The notes: a model not told the origin generated them from the sequence alone. A stretch of DNA of 64,000 bases from Vibrio injensis (GCF_001895205.1 NZ_BDJF01000027.1:248001-312000); one strand, 5' to 3'; positions 11,158 through 22,067 are shown, counted from the stretch's first letter. Made by a program: numbers and translations.

Positions 11158-11399
11158 TTGCTAGCATGGCATCCATGACCTTGAGTTTGACAGATCCGAT
11201 TTGTGCTGTAGTAGACACTCGGAATTTATTCGATCACTTAGCCTGATACATCTTAACTAACCCGGTAAAAACATGGAGTGACCTAGCGTTTATTTCTTAA
11301 CCTTAACCCCAAAAGATGCCCTATTATTGACATAAACAGCACATTGATGAGTGAACAACGCCAGTATCATCGCCGCCCAAAGGCGGCTACTCCGGTTTA
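11158..11399. other. Spacer between malQ and the glgB leader
   Basis: About 240 bp without a gene. It has a small 6-bp GC hairpin at 11372-11387 just past the malQ stop. I see no convincing MalT boxes on the minus strand, so an independent glgB promoter is possible but not identified. Confidence 0.4.
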
Positions 11400-13580
11400 T
11401 TATTGGCTCGCTTTCGCGCGAATCTGGGTCAATTTAGTCGCAATACGATTAACATCGTCGCGGGCAAAGATCTCATCTAAGTTCATTGATAGCTTACGAC
11501 GCCAGTTGGGGTACTCATTTACGGTACCTGGAATATTGACAGGCTTATCCATTTCCAACCAATCTTCGAGTTGAACACTGAGTAACGCGGAAGACCCAGC
11601 CGCAACGTGCAATTGCAATGCTTCACTTAAGTAAGAATCCATAGGAACTAACTGAGCATCACGTCCAATGCCTGCTGGTAAGTAACCGTGCCAATCAACC
11701 GAATTCAGAATGCCTTGTTTACACTTCAAACGATCCGTAAACAGCTCTTGCAGCTGCGCCTCATCAGGATACAAACCAATCTCGCGGCCCATTTTCAAAT
11801 CATCACAGTGCCAAAAACCACGTAATGTTGGCATATCATGGGTACATAATGCCGCCATCGACTGCTCGGCATAATGAGTCGGAGAAATAAACCCGCCATC
11901 TTCTTTTGAGGTTTCAAAGAAAAAGACTTTGTAAGAGTGCACCCCAGCATCACGCAGCAATGCGACAATTTCATCAGGAACAGTGCCTAAATCTTCACCG
12001 ATCACGCTACACTGGTGACGGTGTGATTCGAGCGCCAAAATAGCCAACATATCTTTCACTGGATAGTAAATGTAAGCACCTTGAGTGGCATTTTCACCTT
12101 TCGGGATCCACCATAAACGCAATAAACCCAGCACATGATCAATCCGTAACGCACCACAATGTTTCATATTGGCACGAAGCAACTTGATGTAAGCATCGTA
12201 AGCCGTGGCGTGTAAGGTTTGTGGATTAAGTGGCGGTAAGCCCCAATTTTGCCCCAAAGGACCTAGCACATCCGGTGGCGCGCCAATGCTGGCATCCAAA
12301 ACTAAGCTGCCGTTATCTGCCCACGTTTCAGCGCCAGAGTCAGCGACTCCCACGGCGAGATCGCGATATAAACCAACCGCCATGCCTTTTTCATCGGCTA
12401 ATGCTTGTACTTCATTGATTTGTGTATCGGCGACCCATTGTAAATACATGTAGAGATGAACACGTTCACGATGTTCTTCAATGTACTTTTGTACCGCCGC
12501 ATTATCAAAATGACGATACTTTTCAGGGAAAACTGGCCATCCCCACACTTGGCTATCTTGCGCATGCAAATCCGTGTGCAGTGCATCGAACGCGGCTTGG
12601 TGAACAAGACTTTCGCCACCTTGCTCGACAAACGCTAAGAAGGCACGCGCGCGATCGGTATTATTATCCAGATGGCGGCGCTTAAACTCATTAAACAGTA
12701 ACGGCAAGACACTCATTTTAAGCTCGGCCACTTCGGTATAATTAACCCAGTGAGTTTCACGAACTTTTTGCAAACGTTGCTGAAAATCCTGACTACCGAC
12801 TTGTTGCTGAGCTTCAGCGCTGAGCGCAAACTCAGGTACCGAGCTCACATCGATATACAGGATATTTAGCCAGCGACGTGAAGAAGGGCTATATGGGCTT
12901 GCCCCTTCAGGGTTAGCCGGAAATAGCGAATGAATCGGGTTTAACCCTACAAAATCACCACCACGCGAAGCGATATCAGCCACCAACTGTTTAAGATCGC
13001 CAAAATCACCCATTCCCCAGTTGTGTTGGGTACGTAAGGTATAAAGTTGAATGCTTGGTCCCCAGAGCTTTTTACCTTGAAGCAAAGCTGGTTGCTTATA
13101 GCACGCTCGCGGCGCGATGATCAGCGTCATTGTGTACGGCGCTTTACGCCGCTTACGAGTAACCAATAAAGTGTGATATCCCCACGCCAAACCGCTTGGC
13201 AACGCAAACACTAAAGGGCCACCCTCTGCACGTTCATCACGAACTATTTGTGATTGAAGATAGCCTTCAAGTACTTCTCCCTGCTCAGTTTCTATCCGCC
13301 AATTAAATTCGCTTTCCCGAGCACTGACGCCTAGGTACAGCGGAACCTCAATGGCATCACCCTCTGAGATCACCAATACAGGATCCAAGACTTCTTTTTT
13401 ATGTTTTTTCTGAGCTGACGCTAATAACGTTTGATCATTGGTTGTATCGTACCCCAAAGACGCCAAAAGACGACGGATAGTGTCGTCTGAAACGGTAGCC
13501 TCGTCTCCCCAAGCGCTGACATAGCTATCGGCAATTCTTGCCATCTCTGCGACTTGTTTTAATGCATTATGTTCTTTCAT
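11400..13580 (-). CDS. malQ: 4-alpha-glucanotransferase (amylomaltase)
   Basis: A 726-residue cytoplasmic GH77 enzyme that transfers maltosyl and longer dextrinyl units between maltodextrins, feeding MalP. The N-terminal MalQ-specific domain (about 1-170) precedes the barrel with nucleophile Asp481 in RIDHVLGLLRLWWIPKG, acid/base Glu529 in GEDLGTVPDEI, and HDMPTLRGFW. It is encoded 98 bp downstream of malP on the same strand and is most likely co-transcribed under MalT control. A perfect 11-bp hairpin separates the two genes. Confidence 0.96.
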   Translation of the reverse strand: MKEHNALKQVAEMARIADSYVSAWGDEATVSDDTIRRLLASLGYDTTNDQTLLASAQKKHKKEVLDPVLVISEGDAIEVPLYLGVSARESEFNWRIETEQGEVLEGYLQSQIVRDERAEGGPLVFALPSGLAWGYHTLLVTRKRRKAPYTMTLIIAPRACYKQPALLQGKKLWGPSIQLYTLRTQHNWGMGDFGDLKQLVADIASRGGDFVGLNPIHSLFPANPEGASPYSPSSRRWLNILYIDVSSVPEFALSAEAQQQVGSQDFQQRLQKVRETHWVNYTEVAELKMSVLPLLFNEFKRRHLDNNTDRARAFLAFVEQGGESLVHQAAFDALHTDLHAQDSQVWGWPVFPEKYRHFDNAAVQKYIEEHRERVHLYMYLQWVADTQINEVQALADEKGMAVGLYRDLAVGVADSGAETWADNGSLVLDASIGAPPDVLGPLGQNWGLPPLNPQTLHATAYDAYIKLLRANMKHCGALRIDHVLGLLRLWWIPKGENATQGAYIYYPVKDMLAILALESHRHQCSVIGEDLGTVPDEIVALLRDAGVHSYKVFFFETSKEDGGFISPTHYAEQSMAALCTHDMPTLRGFWHCDDLKMGREIGLYPDEAQLQELFTDRLKCKQGILNSVDWHGYLPAGIGRDAQLVPMDSYLSEALQLHVAAGSSALLSVQLEDWLEMDKPVNIPGTVNEYPNWRRKLSMNLDEIFARDDVNRIATKLTQIRAKASQ

Positions 13581-13640
13581 CGCTTTCTCCGAAGGGACTA
13601 CTTACCCCTCAAAAATCATGTAGGGTGTATAAAAAGGGTT

Positions 13641-13668
13641 ATCCAGCCAAGCAATGTCTTGGCTGGAT
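13641..13668. other. Perfect hairpin between malP and malQ
   Basis: An 11-bp perfect inverted repeat (13641-13651 with 13658-13668) with a 6-nt loop sits 10 nt past the malP stop. On the minus strand the arm is followed by a poor T-tract (five T after AACCC). Partial termination or protection of the malP 3' end is more likely than full termination. Confidence 0.6.
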
Positions 13669-13678
13669 AGTCGGTTAA

Positions 13679-16132
13679 TTAACGCTTAACCGCTTTTAGT
13701 TTCCAAATATTATTCACATAGTCTCGGATACTACGGTCCGAGCTGAACTTACCCACCAACGCAGTATTCAAAATGGCTTTTTTCGCCCAGCCAGCTTGAT
13801 CGCGATATTGCTTGTCCATCGCTTCATGCGCTTGAATGTAAGAAGCAAAATCAGCAAGTACGAGGTAAGGGTCTCCGCCATCGAGTAAACTGTCGTAGGT
13901 CGCGCGCAATTGCCCCGGAGCACCAGGAGTAAATTCCTCACCCAGCAGTAAATCCATCGATGCTTTCAACAATGGATCGGCTTGATAATAGTCGTAAGGG
14001 TTGTAGCCTCGTGCTTTCAACGATTCAACGCCATCGACATCCAAACCAAAGATGTAGATATTCTCATCACCAACTTCTTCACGAATTTCTACGTTTGCGC
14101 CATCCATTGTGCCTATGGTGAGCGCACCATTCAGTGCCATTTTCATATTACCGGTACCTGATGCTTCTTTACCCGCGGTAGAGATTTGCTCAGACACATC
14201 CGCTGCCGGAATAATGATTTCCGCCATGCTGACGCGATAATCGGGAATAAACACCACTTTCAGTTTGTGATTCACACGAGGATCGTTATTCACTTTCTCC
14301 GCAATCTTGTTCAGCGCATAAATAATTTCTTTAGCAAGGTGATAGCCCGGCGCCGCTTTCGCGGCAAAGAACACCACGCGTGGCTGCATATCAAATTTTG
14401 GATCGTTCAATAAACGATGATACAGCGAAAGAATGTGCAACATATTCAGATGCTGACGTTTGTATTCGTGTAAACGTTTGATCTGGACATCAAAGATAGC
14501 GTTAGTATCAAGCTCAATACCCATATTGTCGCTTACCCAGTCAGCCAAACGTTGTTTATTGGCTTTCTTAACGGCCATAAACTGCTTTTGGAACGCTTTA
14601 TCATCGGCATACTTGGCAATGTCTTTGAGTTGATCCAAATCTGCTGGCCATTGATCACCGATCTTCTCAGTAATCAATGCGGTTAATCCCGGATTACAGA
14701 ATTTTAACCAGCGGCGAGGAGTTACCCCATTCGTCACGTTTTGGATCTTACCAGGGTAAAGCTCAACGAACTCGGGGAAGAGATCCCGTTGTACTAACGC
14801 AGAGTGTAAGGCGGCCACGCCGTTGACGGCATAAGACCCGACAACACACAGATTAGCCATACGCACCATGCGATGAAAACCTTCTTGAATGATCGATAAT
14901 TTTTGCTGTTTGGTTACATCACCAGGCCACTTAGCACGAACTTCTTGCAAAAAGCGATGGTTGATCTCATAAATGATCTCCATATGACGAGGCAACAAGC
15001 GTTGGATTAACGATTCACTCCACGTTTCTAAGGCTTCGGGTAATAACGTATGGTTGGTATAAGCAAACGTTTTTGAGCTGATGTCCCATGCCGCTTCCCA
15101 AGTCAAATCATGCTCATCAATAAGAATGCGCATTAATTCAGGAATGGCGATGGTTGGATGGGTATCATTTAACTGAATGGTTTCATATTTTGGTAGGTCT
15201 TGTAGCGAGAAACCCGCTGCTTGATGGCGACGCAAAATATCACGCACAGAAGCTGCACTGTGGAAATATTGTTGCATCAAACGTAGCGTTTTGCCTTTTT
15301 CATGGTTGTCATTGGGATAAAGCACTTTAGTGATATTGCCCGCATCAATCAACGCGTGCTGAGCTTCAAAGTAGTTACCATTATTAAAGCTCTCTAATGA
15401 GAAAGGAGCAATGGCACGGCACTCCCAAAGACGCAACGGGTAAACGGTCTCACTCTGGTAACCCACAATAGGCAGATCCCACGGCATCGCTTGTACCAAC
15501 ATGCCCGGTACCCAGCGGCGCTTCTCTTTACCTTGATCATGGTAGACTTCGACATGACCATAAAAGCCAATTTCTTGTTTAATGTCAGGACGAGCGACTT
15601 CCCATGGATAGCCCTCAATTCCACACCAAGCATCTGGCGCTTCTTTTTGATGTCCATCCTCAAACGATTGTTTAAACAAACCGTACTCATAATGCAAACC
15701 ATAGCCAACTGTTGGATATTCTTGCGCAGCACACGAGTCCATAAAACAAGCAGCTAAACGACCTAAACCGCCATTACCTAATGAAGGATCGCGTTCTTCT
15801 TCTAATAAATCAGTCAGGTTCTGTCCAAGTTCACTCATTGCTTGGCCAACCTGCTCATACAAGCCCATGCTGATCAGGTTATTGCCTGTTAATCGCCCAA
15901 TTAAGAATTCAAGTGAAAGGTAGTTAACACTTTTCGCGTTAACGATGCGTGGGTCTTGCTCTGTTTCAAGTAGATCAAACGTGGTCAATTCCGCTAGTGC
16001 TTGACCCATTGCTAAATACCATACTCGGCTAGAAGCGTGTTCAATCGTTGTCGCATAGGTAGCGGTAAGGTGGCGTTTAACGTTTGCTTGAAATAGCGCT
16101 TTATCAAAAGTTTTCTGTTGCGTAGGTTTCAT
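13679..16132 (-). CDS. malP: Maltodextrin/glycogen phosphorylase
   Basis: An 817-residue PLP-dependent GT35 phosphorylase that releases glucose-1-phosphate from alpha-1,4-glucans. The PLP lysine is Lys664 in the signature EASGTGNMKMALNG. Other family blocks are seen: SLGNGGLGRLAACFMDS near the N-terminus, and YGLHYEYGLFKQ. Length is normal. It is the first gene of malP-malQ(-glgB), divergent from malT, with a CRP site and MalT-box-like sequences upstream. The linkage to malQ and malT favours the name malP over glgP, although glycogen could also be a substrate given glgB downstream. Confidence 0.95.
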   Translation of the reverse strand: MKPTQQKTFDKALFQANVKRHLTATYATTIEHASSRVWYLAMGQALAELTTFDLLETEQDPRIVNAKSVNYLSLEFLIGRLTGNNLISMGLYEQVGQAMSELGQNLTDLLEEERDPSLGNGGLGRLAACFMDSCAAQEYPTVGYGLHYEYGLFKQSFEDGHQKEAPDAWCGIEGYPWEVARPDIKQEIGFYGHVEVYHDQGKEKRRWVPGMLVQAMPWDLPIVGYQSETVYPLRLWECRAIAPFSLESFNNGNYFEAQHALIDAGNITKVLYPNDNHEKGKTLRLMQQYFHSAASVRDILRRHQAAGFSLQDLPKYETIQLNDTHPTIAIPELMRILIDEHDLTWEAAWDISSKTFAYTNHTLLPEALETWSESLIQRLLPRHMEIIYEINHRFLQEVRAKWPGDVTKQQKLSIIQEGFHRMVRMANLCVVGSYAVNGVAALHSALVQRDLFPEFVELYPGKIQNVTNGVTPRRWLKFCNPGLTALITEKIGDQWPADLDQLKDIAKYADDKAFQKQFMAVKKANKQRLADWVSDNMGIELDTNAIFDVQIKRLHEYKRQHLNMLHILSLYHRLLNDPKFDMQPRVVFFAAKAAPGYHLAKEIIYALNKIAEKVNNDPRVNHKLKVVFIPDYRVSMAEIIIPAADVSEQISTAGKEASGTGNMKMALNGALTIGTMDGANVEIREEVGDENIYIFGLDVDGVESLKARGYNPYDYYQADPLLKASMDLLLGEEFTPGAPGQLRATYDSLLDGGDPYLVLADFASYIQAHEAMDKQYRDQAGWAKKAILNTALVGKFSSDRSIRDYVNNIWKLKAVKR

Positions 16133-16197
16133 TGAGAAATCTCACTTTTCGGTTTAATCCATCTGTGGCCTATCCTGCATTGCCTCTTCCAGCAAAA

Positions 16198-16310
16198 CAT
16201 CCTCCCACCGAAATGGCAAATTAGGATGAGAAGCAAGGGCGTAGATACACCGACAGCCTCGTAGAGGTGATCTGTCTCTCATCGATCAAACAGAGAAACA
16301 AACGATGAGT
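16198..16310. promoter_or_regulatory. Cluster of MalT-box-like motifs upstream of malP
   Basis: The E. coli MalT box core is GGGGAKGAGG. Here the minus strand at 16198-16207 matches 8 of 10. GGATGAG at 16224-16230 (plus) matches 7. GATGAG cores also occur at 16275-16284 (minus) and 16301-16310 (plus). The grouping upstream of malP supports MalT activation. The individual sites are weak and orientation is mixed, so this is an inference. Confidence 0.45.
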
Positions 16311-16323
16311 GATAACGATCACA
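16308..16323. promoter_or_regulatory. CRP-binding site between malP and malT
   Basis: AGTGA-N6-TCACA matches 9 of 10 conserved bases of the CRP consensus TGTGA-N6-TCACA. It lies 176 bp upstream of malP and 303 bp upstream of malT, consistent with catabolite control of the maltose regulon. Confidence 0.65.
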
Positions 16324-16625
16324 GCAACGCGTTTAATCAGCATAGTGTTCCCGTTTTACAAAACTCGGTCAGCCAGATAAACATTTACTCAAAATGCAAC
16401 AACGATCACATGAGTTTATTTTTTGTTGCTTAATTTGCAGTGAATCTCGTATGCAAAACAGTAATATCACGCTATTCAAAACCAGCAATAGGTGATAGAT
16501 GTCACATAATTGGGGCGTAGTTAGTGAAGAACTGTGAATCTGGCAAGAAAGTCGTCTGGGATCAATAACAGTCTGCGGCAAGTTCCAGTAACATCCCTGT
16601 CATTAACGATGACGGGACAAATATC

Positions 16626-19334
16626 ATGTGGATTCCATCGAAATTAACTCGCCCAGGACGGCTGCACAACGCGATTGTCCGTCCGCGCGTTTTAGAACTC
16701 CTACAAAAGGCCCCCTGTTATAAACTGGTCCTTTTCCGCTCACCTGCGGGTTATGGCAAAACAACTATGGCCGCACAATGGCTTGCCGATAAGCCGAATG
16801 TCGGCTGGTACAGTATTGATGAAAGTGATAATGATCCTTTTCGCTTCATGAATTACTTACTGCAAGCGATGAATAAAGCGACTCAACAAAGCTGCCCCAA
16901 TGCACAAAAATTGGCAGAACGACGCCAATTTTCATCGCCCCATTCACTGTTCAGCGAAGTTTTTGCTGAGATTTCTCAGTTTGATCAAGAGTGCTTTGTC
17001 GTGCTGGATGATTATCATCTGATCAGTGATGATGAGATTCACGAAGCGATGCGCTTTTTCCTAAAACATATGCCCGATAATCTCACCTTAGTCGTCACGA
17101 GCCGTATGACACCGCCACTGGGCACTGCCAATCTGCGTGTACGTGATTTAATGATAGAGATAGGTAATGAGTTGCTGGCGTTTGATACTGAAGAGACCAC
17201 GCGTTTTTTCAATCAGCGTGTTGTAGAAGGTATTGATGATGTCACCGCTCTCAACTTGCGTAATTATGTTGAAGGTTGGCCTTCAGCATTACAACTCATC
17301 GCTTTGCAAGCACAACATCAAAAGCGCACCTTAGCCCAATCCGTTGAATCGGTCGCTCATTTTAACCATGCCCATTTATGGGACTATTTAGTCGAAGAAG
17401 TGTTTGATTTACTTGATAAAGAAACACGTCACTTTCTGATGCAGTGTTCAGTATTGGATCACTTTAACGACAGCTTAGTCAGCGCCTTAACACAACGAGA
17501 CGATGCCCTAAGTATGATTGAATCGCTCAATCGCTATGGTCTGTTTATCTATCCATTAGAAGGTGAGCACAACTGGTATCGCTTTCATAATTTGTTCGCT
17601 GAATTTCTCGCCCATCAACGGATGGCTCGGATCCCTCAGCAAGAGCAAGAATTACATCGCTCCGCCGCGCGCGCTTGGCTTGAAGCCTCTACCCCACATC
17701 AAGCCTTACGTCATGCTAACTTAGCGCAGGATACCGATCTTTTAGCGAGTATTTTGACTCAACATGGTTGGAAAATGTTCAACCAAGGTGAGCTTAATGT
17801 CCTTGAGTCGGCGATTAATCTCCTCGCGCCACAACAGCTTTATAAAGAACCAAAACTCTGTTTACTGCAAGCTTGGTTGGCACAAAGCCAACATCGCTAC
17901 GATACCGTGGGGGCAATGCTTGAGCAGGCAGAAAAAGAGATGCAAGCACTGAACGTCGAACTCAGTAGTAAACAGCAAGGTGAGTTTAATGCGCTATTGG
18001 CTCAAGTCGCAATCAACAAAAATGAGCCCGAGAAAGCCTTAACCCTCGCTGAACTGGCATTAAGCCAATTAGACAGCACCGTGTATCGAAGCCGCATTGT
18101 TGCTACATCGGTTGTCGGAGAAGTGAACCACGTTCTTGGTCACCTCAGTCGTGCGCTATCAATGATGCAACAAACCGAAAAACTGGCGCGGCAATATCAA
18201 GTCTACCATCAAGCGCTCTGGGCCTTATTACAACAGAGCGAAATCTTAATTGCCCAAGGCTACGTACAAGCGGCTTTCGAAGTGCAAGATAACGCCTTCA
18301 AGCTGGTGGAAGAGCAGCATTTACACCAAGTTCCCTTACATGAGTTTTTATTGCGTATTCGCGCCCAAATTCTCTGGTGTTGGAATCGCTTAGATGAAGC
18401 AGAAGAGTGTGCCCACAAAGGATTAGAAGTGCTTGGTCAACATTCACCGAGTCAACATTTACACAGTTATTCGATGTTGGCTCGTATCGCCGTTGGCCGC
18501 GGAGAGCTGGATAAAGCTGGACGTTATATCGAGCAAGTCCATCACTTGATCAAGCAGTCACATTATCATGTCGACTGGACGGCGAACGCCTCATTATCTT
18601 TGTTGTTGTATTGGCAAGCTCGTGGGGATAAAGCCGCGATAGAGCATTGGTTGACCACTACCCATCGGCCAGAAAAAGCTTATAACCATTTCTTCCAACT
18701 GCAATGGCGCAATATTGCTCGCGCACAAATTTGCCTCGAACAGTATCCAGAAGCCAAGCAAACCTTAGCATTTTTACAACAGCAAGCGAGTGAGTACCAA
18801 CTACTGACCGACTTAAATCGCAACTTAATTGTTGAAGCCACGCTCGCCTCGCTCGGCAATGATGATGAACTCGCGCGTGACAAACTCAAAGAAGCACTGC
18901 GTCTCACCAATCAAACGGGCATGGTGGGTAATTTTCTGATCGATGGACAAAAAATTGGTCATTTACTGGAAAAAATGGTTCACCGCGGAGAATTAGGCGA
19001 TCTAGAGCGTCATCGTGCCCAGTTGTTGATTAAAGAGATTTCAACCTCTCAGCGTAGTCGCTCTATTCATTTTGATGAAGAATTTGTCGAAAAGCTGATT
19101 AACCATCCCAATATCCCTGAATTGGTTCGAACCAGTCCATTGACTCAACGTGAGTGGCAAGTGCTTGGGTTAATTTATTCAGGTTTTAGTAATGAGCAGA
19201 TTGCTCAAGAGCTTGATGTGGCAGGAACGACCATCAAAACGCATATTCGTAACTTATATCAGAAGCTGAATATCGCCAACCGTAAAGAAGCGATGCACAC
19301 CGCAGAAAATTTATTACAGTTAATGGGCTATTAA
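16626..19334 (+). CDS. malT: MalT, ATP-dependent transcriptional activator of the maltose regulon
   Basis: A 902-residue STAND-class LuxR-family regulator, almost the same length as E. coli MalT (901). The N-terminal P-loop SPAGYGKTT is at about residues 39-47, followed by the NOD module (VVLDDYHLI Walker-B-like; VVTSR sensor), then a large TPR-like maltotriose sensor region (about 430-800). The C-terminal LuxR helix-turn-helix is at about 832-890 ([20 protein letters not shown]). It activates maltose/maltodextrin genes when bound to ATP and maltotriose. It is divergent from malP, with a shared control region of 493 bp, and ends in a strong terminator. Confidence 0.96.
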   Translation: MWIPSKLTRPGRLHNAIVRPRVLELLQKAPCYKLVLFRSPAGYGKTTMAAQWLADKPNVGWYSIDESDNDPFRFMNYLLQAMNKATQQSCPNAQKLAERRQFSSPHSLFSEVFAEISQFDQECFVVLDDYHLISDDEIHEAMRFFLKHMPDNLTLVVTSRMTPPLGTANLRVRDLMIEIGNELLAFDTEETTRFFNQRVVEGIDDVTALNLRNYVEGWPSALQLIALQAQHQKRTLAQSVESVAHFNHAHLWDYLVEEVFDLLDKETRHFLMQCSVLDHFNDSLVSALTQRDDALSMIESLNRYGLFIYPLEGEHNWYRFHNLFAEFLAHQRMARIPQQEQELHRSAARAWLEASTPHQALRHANLAQDTDLLASILTQHGWKMFNQGELNVLESAINLLAPQQLYKEPKLCLLQAWLAQSQHRYDTVGAMLEQAEKEMQALNVELSSKQQGEFNALLAQVAINKNEPEKALTLAELALSQLDSTVYRSRIVATSVVGEVNHVLGHLSRALSMMQQTEKLARQYQVYHQALWALLQQSEILIAQGYVQAAFEVQDNAFKLVEEQHLHQVPLHEFLLRIRAQILWCWNRLDEAEECAHKGLEVLGQHSPSQHLHSYSMLARIAVGRGELDKAGRYIEQVHHLIKQSHYHVDWTANASLSLLLYWQARGDKAAIEHWLTTTHRPEKAYNHFFQLQWRNIARAQICLEQYPEAKQTLAFLQQQASEYQLLTDLNRNLIVEATLASLGNDDELARDKLKEALRLTNQTGMVGNFLIDGQKIGHLLEKMVHRGELGDLERHRAQLLIKEISTSQRSRSIHFDEEFVEKLINHPNIPELVRTSPLTQREWQVLGLIYSGFSNEQIAQELDVAGTTIKTHIRNLYQKLNIANRKEAMHTAENLLQLMGY

Positions 19335-19347
19335 TTGATGTTGAAGC

Positions 19348-19376
19348 CTCGGCCTACTGATCATAAGTAGGCCGAG
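19348..19376. terminator. Bidirectional terminator between malT and yibL
   Basis: An 11-bp perfect stem (19348-19358 with 19366-19376) with a 7-nt loop lies between the convergent malT and yibL genes. T-tracts are poor, but the position and stem strength support termination. Confidence 0.7.
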
Positions 19377-19382
19377 CGCCGA

Positions 19383-19739
19383 TTAAAATGGTTTAGGCGC
19401 AAAACCAGTCATCACTTCAACCCGCAAAGCTTTACCAATTTTAGTTGTAGGATGGACAATAATTAGTCCTTTAACCGATTTTTTCAGCTTTCCTAAATCG
19501 GCTTGCTCTTCTTTGGTCAACTCACGATAAAACGGCATATCTGCGAGCATTTTACGCTCTTTGTTTAGCTCATATTCGGCTTTATTCTTCAGACTATTAA
19601 GTTGTTTGGTCAACTGATCAACTTCATCCGTAAATTTGCTCACCATAGCGCTATCACCGCGAGTCTTAGCCGCTTCTAACTTATGGGAACAAGTATCAAG
19701 ACGGCTGTGTAATTTTTGCAGATCGTTTTTTAAACTCAT
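19383..19739 (-). CDS. yibL: YibL family ribosome-associated protein
   Basis: A 118-residue basic, helical protein (DUF2810). The C-terminal half has the family pattern MPFYRELTKEEQADLGKLKK followed by VKGLIIVHPTTKIGK and a final MTGF. The N-terminal half is predicted coiled coil. E. coli YibL associates with ribosomes; its exact role is unknown. The longer frame up to 19871 was rejected: the extra 44 residues do not resemble the family, and ATG 19739 gives the usual length of about 120. It is convergent with malT. Confidence 0.88.
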   Translation of the reverse strand: MSLKNDLQKLHSRLDTCSHKLEAAKTRGDSAMVSKFTDEVDQLTKQLNSLKNKAEYELNKERKMLADMPFYRELTKEEQADLGKLKKSVKGLIIVHPTTKIGKALRVEVMTGFAPKPF

Positions 19740-20112
19740 GGGGCTTAAGGCTCTTACCGATAAATGGGCACAGATTATAGCACAGGAGAAATGGAGTGTT
19801 GAAATACAAAAACATCGATTCGCTCGCTCAGGGTCTCTCACCGCAACGCGTAATAAACATTCATCAACCACAAAGTCAGACTTTTTCAGTAGTAAGATGC
19901 GCTTCCTTCTTCACTAACCATAAAAATGTGAGGCACCACATAGTAATCTTTCATTCACCGTTAAATATCTGCACTAATATTATGTTAATAGCCTGCATCG
20001 CTGACAATGATATCGATAAGATAACCAATCATTCTCACGCCACGAAATGATGAAGTAGGCAAAATGGTCTCAGTTGGTTTGAACTTAATAATCATGAAAG
20101 ATGGAAAACACC
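19740..20112. other. Intergenic region between yibL and the chemoreceptor
   Basis: About 370 bp separating two divergent genes. No gene, repeat or recognisable operator is visible; promoters for both flanking genes must be here. Confidence 0.4.
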
Positions 20113-21774
20113 ATGAATCTAACCATACGCCAGCGCCTCTATATCTTGTCGCTTGTGCCTTTATTACTGATTGCCTTAAGTATGATCTATTCAACCTTCG
20201 CAGAAACGCGCAGTTTGACTCAAGGGCAGATGAATAATACTCGCCTTGCGATGATGGAGATGAAAAAAACCGAGCTGAAATCTTATTTGGAGATTTCGCG
20301 TACCGCAATCGAGCCATTACTGCGTCGTCAAGCGCCTTTAGAAGAGGCACTGACGATTTTGCGAGAGATTCGCTTTGGGCTTGACGGTTATATTTTTGGT
20401 TATGACAGTAAAGGGACTCGCCTTCTCCTTGGTCAGAGTAAAGCGGGACTAGGCGATAATTTCATCAACATGACCGATGCCCAAGGTAACTTTTTAATTC
20501 GAGATATCATTAATAACGCGAGAAAAGATGAATTCTCAGTTTACTATTTTCCAAAACCCGGTGAATCGGTACCTTTACCTAAGCTCAGCTACTCGATTTA
20601 TATTCCTCAATGGGATTTAACCATAGGTACTGGGTTTTATACCGATGACGTCGATGCAGAAATTGCTGCCATGGAAAAACGAGCCCAGCAGCAACTGACT
20701 CAAAGCCTTTGGACATTAACCACGATTGCCACTGTTATTGTCATTATTGTCGGAGTCATGGCGCTGTTCTTAAACCGCAGCATTATGCGCCCACTGGATA
20801 TGCTGGATGACTCGATTCGCTCTTTTGCCAGTGGCGATGCCGATCTCACCGCTCGGATGGAAAGCTTCACCATTCCAGAGTTTGCCCGCCTAAGCAGTAA
20901 TTTCAATGCTTTTGTAGCCAGCCTGCAAGGGATTATCCAACGCGTCCATCAACTCGGACAACAAGTGGTTGCAGAAACCGATACCATGACGCAACGAGCC
21001 GCTCAAGTGGATATCATTGCTACAGGGCAGCGCGAAGAGACCGAGCAGGTCGCCACCGCGATGACTGAAATGACAACGACCGCTCAAGAAATCTCGAATA
21101 ATGCCAATCAAGCAGCCAATTCGGCAAGACAAGCCGAAGACAATGCCCAAGAAGCGCATAAGATTGTCGAATCTGCGGCTCGATCAGTACAAGCCTTAGC
21201 TAAAGAGGTTGCCGAGGCCAGTACCGTAATTTCTAAACTCGAAGGCGATGTCAAAAATATTTCCAGCTCTTTAGTGGTTATTCAAGATATTGCTGAACAA
21301 ACCAATTTACTGGCATTGAACGCTGCAATTGAAGCCGCACGAGCAGGCGATCAAGGCAGAGGCTTTGCCGTTGTGGCGGATGAAGTTCGTAAATTAGCCA
21401 GCCGTACTCAAGACAGTACGGAAGATATCCATAATATGATTCAGCAGTTAAAGTCTGCTTCAGACAACGCCGTGAAAGCGATGGATTCAAGTCAACATCG
21501 CAGCACATCAACCGTCAAAGAAGCCAGCGAAGCAGCAAAAGCTCTGGAAAGTATTCAACAATCTATCGGTGTTATCATGGATATGAACTCATTAATTGCC
21601 ACCGCGACTGAAGAACAAAGTATTGTTGGCCAAGAAATCTCCGAACGAATTGTGATCATTTCTGACCAAAGTAGTCAGTCTGCCGATCTGGCTAATGAAA
21701 ATAAAGCCAGCAGTCAAGATCTTAATGGCCGTGCGCATGAGTTATATAACTTAGTTGGACGGTTTAAAGTTTAA
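20113..21774 (+). CDS. Methyl-accepting chemotaxis protein (single-Cache type)
   Basis: A 553-residue chemoreceptor. TM1 is at about 8-28. The extracytoplasmic domain of about 150 residues has the sCache_2 pattern ([12 protein letters not shown], then YYFPKPGES, then [22 protein letters not shown]). TM2 is at about 195-217, followed by HAMP and the MCP signalling hairpin with [20 protein letters not shown]. An in-frame ATG lies 12 nt upstream (20101), but GGA spaced 7 nt before ATG 20113 and the MNLTIRQRL start fit better. The ligand is unknown; sCache_2 receptors often bind carboxylates. A ParB2-type palindrome begins 5 nt after its stop codon. Confidence 0.93.
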   Translation: MNLTIRQRLYILSLVPLLLIALSMIYSTFAETRSLTQGQMNNTRLAMMEMKKTELKSYLEISRTAIEPLLRRQAPLEEALTILREIRFGLDGYIFGYDSKGTRLLLGQSKAGLGDNFINMTDAQGNFLIRDIINNARKDEFSVYYFPKPGESVPLPKLSYSIYIPQWDLTIGTGFYTDDVDAEIAAMEKRAQQQLTQSLWTLTTIATVIVIIVGVMALFLNRSIMRPLDMLDDSIRSFASGDADLTARMESFTIPEFARLSSNFNAFVASLQGIIQRVHQLGQQVVAETDTMTQRAAQVDIIATGQREETEQVATAMTEMTTTAQEISNNANQAANSARQAEDNAQEAHKIVESAARSVQALAKEVAEASTVISKLEGDVKNISSSLVVIQDIAEQTNLLALNAAIEAARAGDQGRGFAVVADEVRKLASRTQDSTEDIHNMIQQLKSASDNAVKAMDSSQHRSTSTVKEASEAAKALESIQQSIGVIMDMNSLIATATEEQSIVGQEISERIVIISDQSSQSADLANENKASSQDLNGRAHELYNLVGRFKV

Positions 21775-21778
21775 GGTG

Positions 21779-21791
21779 TTTACAGTGTAAA
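21779..21791. promoter_or_regulatory. parS2: parS2-type ParB2 binding site
   Basis: The palindrome TTTACAGTGTAAA matches the TTTACANTGTAAA consensus known for chromosome II parS sites of Vibrio. It sits just after the chemoreceptor stop, about 12 kb from parB. Confidence 0.8.
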
Positions 21792-21873
21792 TTACAGATT
21801 CTGGGCCATAACGGAGTCATAAGCAGTCAGCGATAGCCAAGCGATCTGGGCTAGCTGAGAGGTAAACCGTGAA

Positions 21874-21914
21874 TGAATCTCCAATCACCTTGATAAGCGA
21901 GGTGATTGGATTCA
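21874..21914. other. Hairpin downstream of the chemoreceptor
   Basis: A 10-bp perfect stem (21881-21890 with 21900-21909, 9-nt loop) is extended by a further 5-6 bp across a 2-nt bulge. No T-tract follows, so it is a weak terminator or an mRNA 3'-end structure. Confidence 0.5.
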
Positions 21915-21989
21915 GAGTCTTTGCTCAAAACGGAAACCGCTTCATAAAGAATACCGAACTTAATAATTAAACGTTACAACTGTCGAGTT

Positions 21990-22067
21990 GAGAAAGAGAA
22001 AGAGAAAGAGAAAGAGAAAGAGAAAGAGAAAGAGAAAGAGAAAGAGAAAGAGAAAGAGAAAGAGAAA
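21990..22067 (+). repeat. Hexanucleotide tandem repeat (GAGAAA)x13
   Basis: Thirteen perfect head-to-tail GAGAAA units are followed by a degenerate GAGAAC. It lies 127 bp upstream of the GTG start of the REC-REC-GGDEF gene, in its leader or promoter region. Repeats of this size are prone to slipped-strand length change. Confidence 0.97.

Noticed and set aside
19740..19871. Upstream extension of YibL
   Set aside because: 44 extra residues are cysteine-rich and unlike the family; the internal ATG gives normal length.
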